From positions 1 through 64,000 of the forward strand of contig NZ_QJKD01000020.1 in assembly GCF_003201875.1 (NCBI RefSeq): a stretch of DNA of 64,000 bases. Reading direction: 5' to 3'. Below, in pieces: positions 25,674 through 35,098 of the stretch. Position 1 is the stretch's first letter; each line of letters starts with the position of its first letter. Made by a program: the position numbers and the translations under genes. This DNA comes from Hungatella effluvii. Its GTDB lineage: Bacteria; Bacillota; Clostridia; Lachnospirales; Lachnospiraceae. Below the pieces are notes generated by a model. The model saw nothing but the letters and a program-made list of their open reading frames with translations, did no database searches and had not been told where the DNA came from.

Positions 25674-27389
25674 ATAAGTTCTCGGAATTAGATAAATCTA
25701 ATTCCAATGCAGATTGAAAATTGAATATTGGCAGTTTTGAAGAAAAGAAGATATTTTTGTGCATGAAAAGTAAACATAGCGGCAGCTATGCGTTAAAATA
25801 GGTGTTGCATATCTAACTTAATAGGTGTTAGATAGCGTTTTGAAAGTCCTCAACAGAGGGCATATTCCAGGCATCAAGGTGCTGACACATCATGATGTCA
25901 TAGAGGCGGCAATATCACATCTTCGTAGAGCGGTGTTTGCCGTCTTCTAATTTATAGTCCTGTTTCTCACGCTTGTTAGAGCGTTCCACAGAAGTTCTTC
26001 TGTCATATTCCTTCCCCCATTCCTTACTGTCTCTTGGCGGTATGTTAAAAATGCGGGGATTATCCTTTAATTGTGTATGTACAGTTCGCCCATATTTAGC
26101 AGGTGAGCAAGGTGTATCACAGAAGCAGCCTTTTTGGCGGTTTGCTTTTGGACACCGGTATTTACACCGGTTTTTCTTAGGCTCATATCCATCGTGATGC
26201 ATACGTAAGCCCAGCTTACAGCGGGGAACCCCATCAGGGTCAATGGTAAAAGTATCTTTGTACTTGTAGTTCCCATTGTTCGTTTTCTTTAGATCAATAA
26301 AAGGTTGAATTCCTTCGGCCTTACAGTACTCATAGACAGGGATAGCGTCCATGGCAGAGTCAAGAAGAAGTTTTTCCAGATGGAAATCAGGGAGGTAGGA
26401 TTTCATGCTGAAAAAGGTGTGCAGAAAAGACAACATATCATGTCTGGAAGCACGCTCCTGTAAAGGGAAAGCAGGAAGATCACTAAAGGAATCGGACGCC
26501 ACGAACATGAAAAGGTGGTATCCATTAAAATAGCATTCTCTCGAAGAGTCCCAGCCGGAGTTGGTATCTGGCTGAGAAAAAAGCGAGGAGGTCTTTACCG
26601 GAGTGCCATCACCGGCAAGAGAAAGCATTACCGGGTTAATGAGACCATTTTTAATCGCATTATCAAGGAACTGCATTCGGTAGAGCTGGAAAATAAAAGA
26701 AAACGCATGGGAGGGCTTTATGGGATGCCGCTGAAAAAACGGAAGCAGTCTGGAAGAAACAGATTCCGTATCAACAGGAGTTTTATCCTCTTTCTTTTTT
26801 CCTTTTTTGGGTTTGGTCTTCAGATAGCGTTCCTTAGGGGAAAGGTTATTAGAATCAGAGTCCCATAGACGGGAGAAAAAATCATAAAAGGTACCAATAC
26901 CGGGAACATCCCCAAAGGAGAAGCCACTAAGAATAGCATACAAAGGATTTTCCTTCAGGAGAGCACCCCAGCGGGTAACGGAAGTAATCTTAAATTTAAT
27001 AGATAACAGATAGGAACGAAGCATACAGGAAGGGAGCCTGGGCTCAGGTCCCAGTTTGGAATAGAGATCCATCATAAGTGAATCAGTTAAGGACAAATCA
27101 AGATGCCAAAATTCAATCATGGTTTCCCAGGTATCCTTAGAAAGAGAAAAAGGATCTGGGTAGAAATAAAAAATTTCAAACAGGATAAAATCCTGATAGG
27201 CGGCATGGCCGCCGATGTTACAAGGTAACATAAAAATCGTCTCCAGTCGATGAAAATAAATATATTCAATCGTCTTCGCCGCAAATTTTGGATGATTTGT
27301 CAAGCCATTTGGCGAAAAAAGTGGGTGATTTTTATAATAAAGGGATGAAAAGCCTTGAAAAATAAGGGCTCAGAATTCCGAGAACTTAT
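25674..27389. mobile_element. Insertion sequence, about 1.7 kb, IS1182-like
   Basis: The 16-base terminal sequence ATAAGTTCTCGGAATT (25674-25689) occurs in exact reverse complement at 27374-27389, bracketing a transposase on the minus strand. These are best read as the element's ends, although the exact outer base and target duplication cannot be fixed by eye. The right end lies only 24 bases before the MarR start codon, so insertion probably separated that gene from its native promoter. The left part (25690-25827) holds small hairpins, such as CATAGC-GGCA-GCTATG, and no gene. Confidence 0.75.
25828..27231 (-). pseudogene. IS transposase with an internal TGA stop
   Basis: From ATG 27231 (GGAG upstream) the frame encodes 438 aa of a DDE transposase of the IS1182-like kind (DUF772 N-terminus GPEPRLPSCMLRSYLL; C-terminus ERSNKREKQDYKLEDGKHRS). 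It stops at TGA 25917-25915, yet the same frame continues for 28 codons (YCRLYDIMMCQHLDAWNMPS) to a TAA at 25830-25828. That tail looks like the normal end of the family, and Trp (TGG) is expected at the stop. A single TGG-to-TGA change therefore seems to have cut off the tail. The core aspartates may still be present, so partial function cannot be excluded. An upstream ATG at 27303 is less likely. Confidence 0.75.
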
Positions 27390-27412
27390 AGCATATAACA
27401 GGAGGAAATATA

Positions 27413-27883
27413 ATGCAAAATATCACACACTTTGCCAGTTATGGTGGTGTATTCTTTCGAAAGAGCCAAACTTATATGACAGCTGCGTTTAAAGAAATGG
27501 GCCTGAGCTTTTTGGAAGGTATCATTCTAATCAATGTCTGCGAGAACCCCGGAGCGATACAGGAACAGATTGCGTATAATCTTGCTTTGGATGTTGCTGC
27601 AGTGGCCCGATGCTTGAAACAGATGGAATCTCGGACACTGATCAGGCGAGAGATTGATGTTAACAATCAACGAACAAAAAAGACCTATGCAACGGATTTG
27701 GGAAGTGTCAATAAAGAAACGCTGGATACAATAATGCAACAATGGAATAATGCATTATTTGAGAGTCTTACAGATGAAGAGGTTCATAATATAGTAAATA
27801 CACTGCTTAAGCTGCGAGAGATCTCAATCAAAATTGACACAAACCTGGTACTGCATAGAATCAAGGAACTGCCTGAAAACTGA
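27413..27883 (+). CDS. MarR-family transcriptional regulator
   Basis: The protein is 156 aa with AGGAGG seven bases before the ATG. The winged helix-turn-helix is visible in AIQEQIAYNLALDVAAVARC (recognition helix, about 50-70) and the wing in RREIDVNNQRTKKTYAT. MarR proteins repress nearby operons and let go on binding a phenolic or lipophilic ligand. It lies between the plus-strand hydrolase-carrier pair and the minus-strand esterase and SnoaL genes, so it is the natural candidate to bind the repeated promoter sequences at both ends. The IS sits directly upstream and may supply or block its promoter. A shared terminator follows. Confidence 0.9.
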   Translation: MQNITHFASYGGVFFRKSQTYMTAAFKEMGLSFLEGIILINVCENPGAIQEQIAYNLALDVAAVARCLKQMESRTLIRREIDVNNQRTKKTYATDLGSVNKETLDTIMQQWNNALFESLTDEEVHNIVNTLLKLREISIKIDTNLVLHRIKELPEN

Positions 27884-28073
27884 AAATACTATAACATGGA
27901 GGATTTTGCTCCCAACCAAAAAGAATTTTTGAAGATGCTCGGTTGCACTTTAGGATATCCAGTTCTACTTCCGTCATATTACAGTGCAAACTTGAATGTT
28001 TTTTGGGGCTTACCAAATCTGTTGTTTCATGATAAAATCTTACCATTAAGAATACTATTTCTTTATAACAGTC

Positions 28074-28102
28074 AAAACCGGCTCCAAAACGGAACCGGTT
28101 TT
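28074..28102. terminator. Bidirectional terminator between the MarR and esterase genes
   Basis: AAAACCGG and CCGGTTTT form an eight-bp stem with T-runs on both strands. The MarR gene ends upstream and the minus-strand esterase gene ends 18 bases downstream. Confidence 0.75.
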
Positions 28103-28119
28103 ATATTATCCATTACTCT

Positions 28120-28926
28120 CTACCGCTCTTGCAACCAATTAATTGCACGTTGGATATAAGAATCCCAAAATATCCAGTCGTGACAGCCAGGACCTTCTTC
28201 ATAGGTGTAGTTAACACCCAGATCATCCATGCTTTTCCGGGTTTTTTGAGCAGCTTCATAAATAAAATCTTCTGTACCGATGGCTAGATAGATACGTGGG
28301 AGTTTGGTCCCTGTTTCCATATGTTTTGTCAGGATAGGGAGATCATCCAAGGGACTTCCAGTTCCATCAAAGGGAGGTGGTAGAATAGCCTCGAAAGGCC
28401 AAGGCGTAATATCGTACGGGTTATGCTTATATTTATTTGTTCCTACCATTGCATAACTACCCATGCCTGCGGACAAGCAGATAACGGAACCGTACAAGTC
28501 CGGTCGACGGATTCCCAGGTTCATAGCACCGTAGCCTCCCATAGATAAGCCACCGATAAATGTGTTTTCCCTCTTCTTACTCACCGGAAACATTATACGC
28601 ATATATGTCGGCAGCTCTTCGGTGAGAAACTTAAAATATCTTCCACCGATAACCATATCTTGATAGAAGGAATTGTTACCTGATGGGCAGACCGTGATTA
28701 TTTTTGCTTTTTGGGCATATCGTTCAATTGATGTGTAACGGTGCCAATCGCCTCGATCGCCGTGGGTTCCATGTAGCAAATACAATACCGGGTATTCTAC
28801 ACCTTCCTGAAAATATGCCTGGTCTGATTCCTCCGGATCGATGGGATTAGGGGTTGGAATCATGATATTAACATCGGTATTTACCTGCAATGATTCCGAA
28901 AACATTGACATTTGAATTAGTGCCAT
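28120..28926 (-). CDS. Esterase D / tributyrin-esterase-like alpha/beta hydrolase
   Basis: The protein is 268 aa, cytoplasmic, with GAAAGGAG upstream of the ATG. It has the oxyanion motif YLLHGTHGDRGDW, the nucleophile elbow GGLSMGGYG (Ser128), an Asp in GTEDF and the catalytic His in GPGCHDW, so the triad is complete. The family (PF00756) includes tributyrin esterase EstA, feruloyl and acetyl-xylan esterases and S-formylglutathione hydrolase. Short acyl or phenolic esters are likely substrates. It is transcribed with the SnoaL gene 87 bases upstream and could release an acyl group from the compound handled by this island. Confidence 0.9.
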   Translation of the reverse strand: MALIQMSMFSESLQVNTDVNIMIPTPNPIDPEESDQAYFQEGVEYPVLYLLHGTHGDRGDWHRYTSIERYAQKAKIITVCPSGNNSFYQDMVIGGRYFKFLTEELPTYMRIMFPVSKKRENTFIGGLSMGGYGAMNLGIRRPDLYGSVICLSAGMGSYAMVGTNKYKHNPYDITPWPFEAILPPPFDGTGSPLDDLPILTKHMETGTKLPRIYLAIGTEDFIYEAAQKTRKSMDDLGVNYTYEEGPGCHDWIFWDSYIQRAINWLQER

Positions 28927-29013
28927 TTTGATTAAACTCCTTTCTCTCTAAAAGTACTGATACACTGCATAAGAGTTCTGATAATTTGAATTAGATTGGT
29001 TTAGCACCAGGCT

Positions 29014-29616
29014 TCATTCGGTCAGCCATTGTTCCACATTTGCATATAGCAAGTCCACCGATTCGAGGATATCATCACCCGGTAAATTGCTATTAATTTG
29101 GTAACCTTCCTGTCCCAATATAGAAGCGAGATTATGGTAGCTTGCCCGGTATGCTGAATTATTACTTTCAGAAAGAAATTCTGGTATGGCAGGAACCAAA
29201 CTATCTTTTTCATAAATACAATCCATTGATTGTATCTTCCAATCGCCTCCAGCTTTTTTTATTTTATACAGTAAACGTACATATGAGGTTAAATCCATCG
29301 TATGATTCTCGATTTGCTTTCTTATTTGAATAGATGCCATTGTGATAGCAATTGCTTTATTTTCATAGAGCCAAACCATGGTATTGTGCAGTTTATGTGG
29401 AGCCGATACATCCATTTTACTGGATGCCTTGACAAATCCATGTCCGCTTCCATGATACCAAGATACATTTACGCTTGAATCATTCGCATAGCAGTCATAC
29501 ATTTGCTCCCACAAATGTTGATCACGGCAAAATCGTTCATATTCTACTATTTCTTTTACTGCGTGTTTATCAATTACTTCTTGGATTGTCCCGGTATGGG
29601 GGAGTGGAAATAACAT
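29014..29616 (-). CDS. SnoaL-like (NTF2-fold) protein
   Basis: The protein is 200 aa from ATG 29616, chosen because GGAGGTGAT is directly upstream; the open frame to 29676 overlaps the promoter and operator. The sequence pattern (EIVEYERFCRDQHLWEQMYD; SVNVSWYHGSGHGFV; TSYVRLLYKIKKAGGDWKIQ) is that of SnoaL_4 cone-barrel proteins. The family contains dehydratases (including the bile-acid BaiE enzyme), isomerases and cyclases acting on small hydrophobic rings. No catalytic assignment is safe from sequence alone. It is first in the minus-strand operon with the esterase. Confidence 0.8.
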   Translation of the reverse strand: MLFPLPHTGTIQEVIDKHAVKEIVEYERFCRDQHLWEQMYDCYANDSSVNVSWYHGSGHGFVKASSKMDVSAPHKLHNTMVWLYENKAIAITMASIQIRKQIENHTMDLTSYVRLLYKIKKAGGDWKIQSMDCIYEKDSLVPAIPEFLSESNNSAYRASYHNLASILGQEGYQINSNLPGDDILESVDLLYANVEQWLTE

Positions 29617-29676
29617 ATAATCACCTCCTAGTATAATTTTATTAATATCGTGTCTTTGAGTTTTACTAAAAACCAT

Positions 29677-29728
29677 TTAGTTTAACTAATTTCTATAATA
29701 TTACAAATAATTGATTTTGTCAATAGTT
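29677..29728 (-). promoter_or_regulatory. Promoter and palindromic operator of the SnoaL-esterase operon
   Basis: On the minus strand TTGACA (29723-29718), 17 bases, TATTAT (29700-29695). The palindrome TTAGTT-T-AACTAA (29677-29689) lies just downstream of the -10, in a classic repressor position. The 18-base core around the -35 is the same as at 23170-23187. Confidence 0.65.
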
Positions 29729-30147
29729 GTTGTTGTTAATATTTTTCGTGCTTTAAAAATTAATTTTACAATGAATGGTGGAAGTGGACAAGGCAATACC
29801 ATGTCAAACTATACAAAACTTTTTTGCAAAGGAGCTTACATGAAGAGAAAAGAATTAAGATTGCTAAAAGGTTGAAAAAGAACCTGCGATAGCCTTAATG
29901 AAAAGCCGGAAGTATTACTATCCTGGATTGCAGGCACGATTGAACCAGGTGAAAGATCTGCGAAATACAATGAAATGTGCCTTTCGGCGCTGAGAACAGA
30001 CTCCTTATGATGGACAATGTAAATGAACTTATGTATAATGAAATTTGTATGGTCAGGAACGATATTAATAACTTTTAGACGCTGACGAAATCATGGATCC
30101 CGTTTAAAGTAGTATGAAGCATACGTTTGATACAAAGGAGATTAAAA
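29729..30147. other. Gap with decayed sequence
   Basis: Only short frames occur. A start with AAGGAG at about 29835 (MKRKELRLLKG) stops after 11 codons, and nearby frames read fragments such as KSRKYYYPGLQARLNQVKD, which I cannot place. This looks like the eroded right edge of the AT-rich island. Base composition rises in GC from about 30150 on. Confidence 0.4.
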
Positions 30148-31047
30148 ATGAAGTTTTTAGAAAAGCATCCCATGATTATGATTGTGATCGGCATCATCGG
30201 CATATCCCTGTCGGCGATCTTTGTGAAATATTCGGAGGCACTGTCGGTGGTGACAGCGGCTTACCGGCTGCTCTGGACGGTGGTGCTTATGACTCCGGTG
30301 GTATTGGGAAAGAAGGAGATCAGGCGGGAACTGGCGGGATCGGATAAGAAGACAGTGGCACTCTGCGCGGTCAGCGGTATTTTCCTGGCACTGCATTTTA
30401 CATCCTGGTTTGAGTCGTTAAACCAGACGTCGGTAGCCAGTTCCACGGCGATCGTCTGCACCGAGGTCATATGGGTGGCACTCGGCTTCTGCGTGTTCTT
30501 AAAAGGCCGGCTTTCAAAGGCCGCGGTAGGAAGTATTGCGGTTACGGTGGCGGGAAGCCTGCTCATTGCGCTGTCTGATTATTCCGCAGGCGGTAATCAT
30601 CTGGCTGGCGACGGGCTGGCTCTGGCGGCGGCCGTGTTCTCCGCTGTCTATACGCTGATCGGCAGAGAGGCGAGAAAGCATATGTCTACGACCGTTTATA
30701 CGTACATTGTATACGTGTTCTGTGCGCTGGCGCTTTGCATTTCCACGGCGGTCAGCGGCCTATCCTTTACGGGTTACGGCGCGGCCTCCGTGGTGGTGGG
30801 ACTTTTACTGGCGGTATTTTCCACGCTTCTTGGGCACAGTATTTTCAGCTGGTGTCTAAAATTCCTGTCCCCGTCCTTCGTATCAGCCTCCAAGCTGTGC
30901 GAACCGGTGGTGGCGGCCGTATTTGCAGCGGTTTTATTTGCCGAGATTCCGGCAATTCTGGCTGTGGCAGGCGGATTCGTGACGATTGGCGGTGTGCTGC
31001 TTTACTCGAGAGTTGAATCGCACAGTGAAGCACAGGAGAAAACGTGA
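30148..31047 (+). CDS. EamA/DMT-family transporter
   Basis: The protein is 299 aa from ATG 30148, with AAGGAG upstream; an in-frame start at 30127 lacks this. Ten membrane helices form two repeated EamA domains (about 1-140 and 150-290), the usual RhaT/YdcZ-like plan. The first helix is HPMIMIVIGIIGISLSAIF. Members of this superfamily export amino acids, purines or other metabolites. There is no partner gene; the downstream gene has its own promoter. A seven-bp palindrome overlaps its stop codon. Confidence 0.9.
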   Translation: MKFLEKHPMIMIVIGIIGISLSAIFVKYSEALSVVTAAYRLLWTVVLMTPVVLGKKEIRRELAGSDKKTVALCAVSGIFLALHFTSWFESLNQTSVASSTAIVCTEVIWVALGFCVFLKGRLSKAAVGSIAVTVAGSLLIALSDYSAGGNHLAGDGLALAAAVFSAVYTLIGREARKHMSTTVYTYIVYVFCALALCISTAVSGLSFTGYGAASVVVGLLLAVFSTLLGHSIFSWCLKFLSPSFVSASKLCEPVVAAVFAAVLFAEIPAILAVAGGFVTIGGVLLYSRVESHSEAQEKT

Positions 31048-31091
31048 TATGTGACTTTATCACGGAAATGATTTTGCCTCCCCGCTATAAT
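31043..31091 (+). promoter_or_regulatory. Promoter with palindromic site before the CoA-disulfide reductase fusion
   Basis: A -10 TATAAT is at 31086-31091, but no good -35 lies 17 bases upstream. The palindrome CGTGATA-N8-TATCACG (31043-31064) is centred about 35 bases before the -10, where an activator could replace the missing -35. It overlaps the stop codon of the previous gene. Confidence 0.45.
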
Positions 31092-31126
31092 TACCTCATG
31101 ATAAAAACAGAGAGGTGAACCATGCG

Positions 31127-33628
31127 ATGGGAAATAAAACAGTAATTATCGGAGGTGTGGCGGGCGGAGCCACGACGGCGGCCCGCTTAAGAAGGCGTGA
31201 TGAAAAGCGGCAGCTCATTCTGCTGGAGCGCGGGGAGTACATCTCTTACGCGAACTGCGGACTTCCTTACTATATAGGCGATGTGATAAAAAACAGGGAT
31301 TCCCTTCTTTTACAGAAGCCGGAGGTCATGAAAGCCCGGTTCGATATCGATGTGAGGACTTCGAGCGAAGTGACGGCCATCCATACAGACAGAAAATCCG
31401 TTGAAATCAAGGATAAGAAGACAGGGGAGACGTACGAGGAATCGTACGATGATCTCGTCATAGCCACGGGATCATCACCACTGGTACCGCCCATTCCGGG
31501 GATTGACGGACCGGATATTCACACTCTGTGGACCATACCGGACACGGATCAGATCAAGCAGGTGCTGGCGGAAAAGAAGCCGCGGCGTGCCGCTGTCATC
31601 GGAGGAGGCTTTATCGGCCTGGAGATGGCGGAAAACCTGGTCCATGCAGGGGTGGAAGTGACGCTGATCGAGATGCAGAACCAGGTGATGGCGCCTCTCG
31701 ACCCTGAGATGGCGGAACTGCTTCATGAGAATCTGACCGCAAACGGTGTCAGACTGGTTCTGGGAGACGGTGTGTCCTCGTTTGAGCGTAATAACGGCCA
31801 TACGGTCATCAGACTGGGAAGCGGCAAAACCGTAGAAGCGGATCTGGTGCTTTTATCCATCGGTGTACGCCCCAACAGCAGCCTGGCGAAAGAGGCCGGG
31901 ATTACCTTAAATCAGCGCGGCGGCATTGTGGTGGACTCTCATTTGAGAACTTCTGCGGATCATGTCTATGCGGTGGGAGATGTGATCGAGGTGGAGCACT
32001 ACGTTCTCGGAACAAAGACAATGATTCCGTTAGCGGGGCCGGCCAACAAGGAAGCGAGAATCTGCGCCGATATTCTGGTGGGAGACGAGAAGGAATACAA
32101 AGGAACCATGGGAACCTCGGTCGCCAGAATCTTTGACTATACGGCGGCGCTCACCGGCGTGAATGAAAAGACGCTTAAATCCATGGGAAAGGTGAAAGGG
32201 ACGGATTATGAAACCGTGCTGATTAACCAGAAATCCCATGCGGGCTACTATCCGGGAGCCGTTTCCCTGATCCTGAAGCTGATATTTGGAATGAAAGGAG
32301 AGGTTTACGGCGCGCAGATCGTGGGGCAGGATGGGGCCGACAAGAGAATTGATACCATCGCTTCGGTTATGGGCATGAAAGGAACCATCTACGATTTAGA
32401 GGAGCTGGAGCTGGCCTACGCGCCGCCCTATTCTTCGGCCAAGGATCCGGTCAACATGCTGGGATTCACAGCAGAAAATGTTTTAAATCATTACGTATCA
32501 TTTATGAGCTGTGACGAGCTGGACCGCCTCTCGGCCTCTGAGGCGGAGAGTGACCGTCCGCTGGTCCTCGACGTGACCGAGGAGGTGGAGCGGATGGTGT
32601 ACCATATATCGGGTTCGCACCACATTCCGCTGGGGCAGCTTCGGGAACGCCTGGGAGAGCTGGACCGGGAGAAGCAGATTGTGGTATACTGCGCCATTGG
32701 AGTCAGATCCTATAACGCGGCGAGAATCCTTTCACAGAATGGATTTGAAAGTGTGAAGGTTTTGGAGGGCGGTATTTCCTTCTATAAGTCCATGCATCAC
32801 CGCGATTTCGAGGAAAAGGACCGGGAAGAACCGGATCAGGGAGAGAAGGTGGAAGAGCAGGTGGAAGAGAGGGATGTGATGAGAAAATCTGTGAAAATTG
32901 TAGACTGCTGCGGCCTTCAATGCCCAGGCCCGATCATGAAGGTTCATGAATCGATCCGTGAAATGGAAGATGGCGATATTCTGGAGGTTTCCGCCACAGA
33001 TATGGGATTTTCCCGTGATATCGCATCCTGGTGCAGGCAGACCGGCAACACCCTGGTGGGGACAGAACGGAAGGGGCAGGAGAGCATTGTTCTGATCCGA
33101 AAGGGAATGGAGAACCGGGAAGATGAGCAGGAGACGAATCCCGCCGTTTTACACGCACCTAAAGGAAAAACGATGGTAGTATTTGACGGCGACATGGATA
33201 AGGCGCTGGCTGCATTTATCATTGCCAACGGCGCAGTCGCCATGGGAAGTCCGGTCACCATGTTCTTTACCTTCTGGGGGCTAAATATCTTAAGAAAACC
33301 GGAGAAACGCAAAGTGGAGAAGTCTCTGATTGAAAAGATGTTCGGAGCCATGATGCCGCAGGGCGCCGGAAAGCTGAAGCTTTCTAAGATGAACATGGGC
33401 GGTATGGGAACCAGAATGATGAAGAAGGTCATGGCAGATAAAAATGTGGATTCCCTTGAAAAACTGATGAACCAGGCTATGAAAAATGGCGTAAAGCTGG
33501 TAGCGTGCACCATGTCCATGGATGTCATGGGAATCCGGAAGGAAGAAATCATCGACGGCGTGGAGTTTGCCGGTGTGGCGACGTATCTGGGCGATGCGGA
33601 AAACTCGAATGTGAACCTCTTTATTTAA
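31127..33628 (+). CDS. CoA-disulfide reductase-like flavoprotein fused to rhodanese, TusA and DsrE domains
   Basis: The protein is 833 aa from ATG 31127 (AGAGGTG upstream; GTG 31115 also in frame). Residues 1-445 form a pyridine-nucleotide disulfide oxidoreductase with FAD loop GGVAGGATTAAR and the single redox Cys44 in ANCGLPYY, as in CoA-disulfide and persulfide reductases. Residues about 465-555 are a rhodanese with active loop CAIGVRS (Cys522). Residues about 590-660 are TusA-like with CPGP (Cys599). The rest is DsrE-like with Cys794 in ACTMSMD. Four cysteines on one chain suggest direct relay of sulfane sulfur and reduction of CoA or protein persulfides. Confidence 0.92.
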   Translation: MGNKTVIIGGVAGGATTAARLRRRDEKRQLILLERGEYISYANCGLPYYIGDVIKNRDSLLLQKPEVMKARFDIDVRTSSEVTAIHTDRKSVEIKDKKTGETYEESYDDLVIATGSSPLVPPIPGIDGPDIHTLWTIPDTDQIKQVLAEKKPRRAAVIGGGFIGLEMAENLVHAGVEVTLIEMQNQVMAPLDPEMAELLHENLTANGVRLVLGDGVSSFERNNGHTVIRLGSGKTVEADLVLLSIGVRPNSSLAKEAGITLNQRGGIVVDSHLRTSADHVYAVGDVIEVEHYVLGTKTMIPLAGPANKEARICADILVGDEKEYKGTMGTSVARIFDYTAALTGVNEKTLKSMGKVKGTDYETVLINQKSHAGYYPGAVSLILKLIFGMKGEVYGAQIVGQDGADKRIDTIASVMGMKGTIYDLEELELAYAPPYSSAKDPVNMLGFTAENVLNHYVSFMSCDELDRLSASEAESDRPLVLDVTEEVERMVYHISGSHHIPLGQLRERLGELDREKQIVVYCAIGVRSYNAARILSQNGFESVKVLEGGISFYKSMHHRDFEEKDREEPDQGEKVEEQVEERDVMRKSVKIVDCCGLQCPGPIMKVHESIREMEDGDILEVSATDMGFSRDIASWCRQTGNTLVGTERKGQESIVLIRKGMENREDEQETNPAVLHAPKGKTMVVFDGDMDKALAAFIIANGAVAMGSPVTMFFTFWGLNILRKPEKRKVEKSLIEKMFGAMMPQGAGKLKLSKMNMGGMGTRMMKKVMADKNVDSLEKLMNQAMKNGVKLVACTMSMDVMGIRKEEIIDGVEFAGVATYLGDAENSNVNLFI

Positions 33629-33642
33629 CAAAACTTTGGTTG

Positions 33643-33702
33643 ACTGCAAAAGGATCCCGTGAAGGCAGGGAACAGGTCTCACGGGATCCTTTTGCAGTTT
33701 TT
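33643..33702. terminator. Strong terminator between convergent genes
   Basis: ACTGCAAAAGGATCCCGTGA and its exact complement (33679-33698) form a 20-bp perfect stem with T after it and A before it, so it can serve both strands. Confidence 0.85.
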
Positions 33703-33721
33703 AAACAGTATCCTTTACTTC

Positions 33722-35098
33722 TCATTTCTCCCATTTCCACTCATCATAAGAGCAGCGAAGCTTTTTCTCTATCTCCCCAGCTTCCCGTGTACCTGCCAGA
33801 TTAAATTGTTCTTTCGGATCTTTGTTTAAATCAAACAGCAGATAAATCTCCTCCGCCTGATTAAATACTGCTTTAAATGAATCTTCCAACAGCATCGTCT
33901 CACCGAAGAGCTGTGATATCACACGCTTTTTGGCATTTCCGGTGCCGCTCATAAGCGGCAGCAGGGAGCTGGAATGTCCTGTTTCCTGGGAAATTCCCAG
34001 TAAATTGCAGAGTGTAGCTCCTAAATCCATCAGCTCGACCGGAGTATGGATGCTCTGGCCTTTTTGTGAGGGAATGGAGATCATCAGCGGTATCCTTACG
34101 GAGGTTTCCAAAAAGGTTTGTTTAAAAAGAAGTCCGTAATCGCCGTTTTGTTCCCCATGATCAGCGGTAAACACAATCACTGTATTTTCCAGAAGTCCGC
34201 GCTTTTCCAGGCAGCCGATGATCCGTCTGATCTGGCCGTCAATCAGTGTGACATGGCCATAGTAGCTGCGGCGCAGTCCAATGATATCCTGCTCCGTCAT
34301 ATTCCGCAAATCTTCCGTGAGACCGGGATCGTATTTTCCATTTAAAATCTCATCATATACTCCCTTCGGGCGATTGGGATTTAAGGAATACGGTGCTTTT
34401 AAGGGCGCCGGCGGCGTCATATTCCGATAGAGATCCGCATATTCTTTCGGCGTATCCCAGGGATCATGCGGTCCTCCGAAGCCAACGGTGCAGAACCAGG
34501 GGCTTTCCTTTGAAACCTGTTCCAGGTACTCGACCGCACGGTCCGCGATATACGCGTCTGCATAATCGGTTACCTCCAAAGGTGTTGGACTGCAGTCATA
34601 TACGTGGCCTTTTTCATACCGTTTTTCCATGTCCCTGCAATAGCACTCGAGCAGCCCCTTTTCCTTCAGGTAATCGTAGTAGCTGGATTTTTTAATCCCA
34701 TATGTACGCGGCCCCGGCAGCTCATCTACGATGTCGTAGCCATACCCTTTCGTCTGCCATTCCATGTCTCTTAAATCAGAGGCAAATTTATGAAGATGTG
34801 CTTTTCCGAAAAGAGAGGTCTCATATCCTGTATCCCGAATCTTCTGCATCCAGGTCTTCGATTCCGGCGTCAGACCGGCACAGAAATTGTCATCAATCCC
34901 CAGCTCTCCGGGATAGAGGCCCGTCGCCAGCGACGCCCGTGCCGGCATACACAAAGGTGCGTTTGTATAACAGTTCGTAAACCGTATGGATTCTTTTGCC
35001 AATTGATTGAGACAGGGCGTCCGAATGCCTGGAGTTATGTAACCCAGTGCATCGTAGGCAAACTGGTCTGCCATCAGGAATAACAAATTTTTATTCAT
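33722..35098 (-). CDS. Sulfatase, Cys type (CxPxR)
   Basis: The protein is 458 aa without a signal peptide. The alkaline-phosphatase-fold metal site starts at LLFLMADQFAYDALGY, and the sulfatase signature CMPAR puts the formylglycine precursor at Cys50, followed by ASLATGLYPG. A second metal motif is VIFTADHGEQNGDYG. Cys50 must be oxidised to formylglycine by a maturation enzyme, which is not in the window. The start overlaps the stop of the upstream sulfatase by eight bases, so the pair is coupled. It probably removes sulfate from imported sulfated sugars in the cytoplasm. Confidence 0.93.
   Translation of the reverse strand: MNKNLLFLMADQFAYDALGYITPGIRTPCLNQLAKESIRFTNCYTNAPLCMPARASLATGLYPGELGIDDNFCAGLTPESKTWMQKIRDTGYETSLFGKAHLHKFASDLRDMEWQTKGYGYDIVDELPGPRTYGIKKSSYYDYLKEKGLLECYCRDMEKRYEKGHVYDCSPTPLEVTDYADAYIADRAVEYLEQVSKESPWFCTVGFGGPHDPWDTPKEYADLYRNMTPPAPLKAPYSLNPNRPKGVYDEILNGKYDPGLTEDLRNMTEQDIIGLRRSYYGHVTLIDGQIRRIIGCLEKRGLLENTVIVFTADHGEQNGDYGLLFKQTFLETSVRIPLMISIPSQKGQSIHTPVELMDLGATLCNLLGISQETGHSSSLLPLMSGTGNAKKRVISQLFGETMLLEDSFKAVFNQAEEIYLLFDLNKDPKEQFNLAGTREAGEIEKKLRCSYDEWKWEK

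Noticed and set aside
31043..31064. Reading the palindrome as a standard CRP or FNR box
   Set aside because: The half-site spacing (GTGA-N12-TCAC) does not fit the TGTGA-N6-TCACA or TTGAT-N4-ATCAA spacing, so only a generic palindrome is reported.
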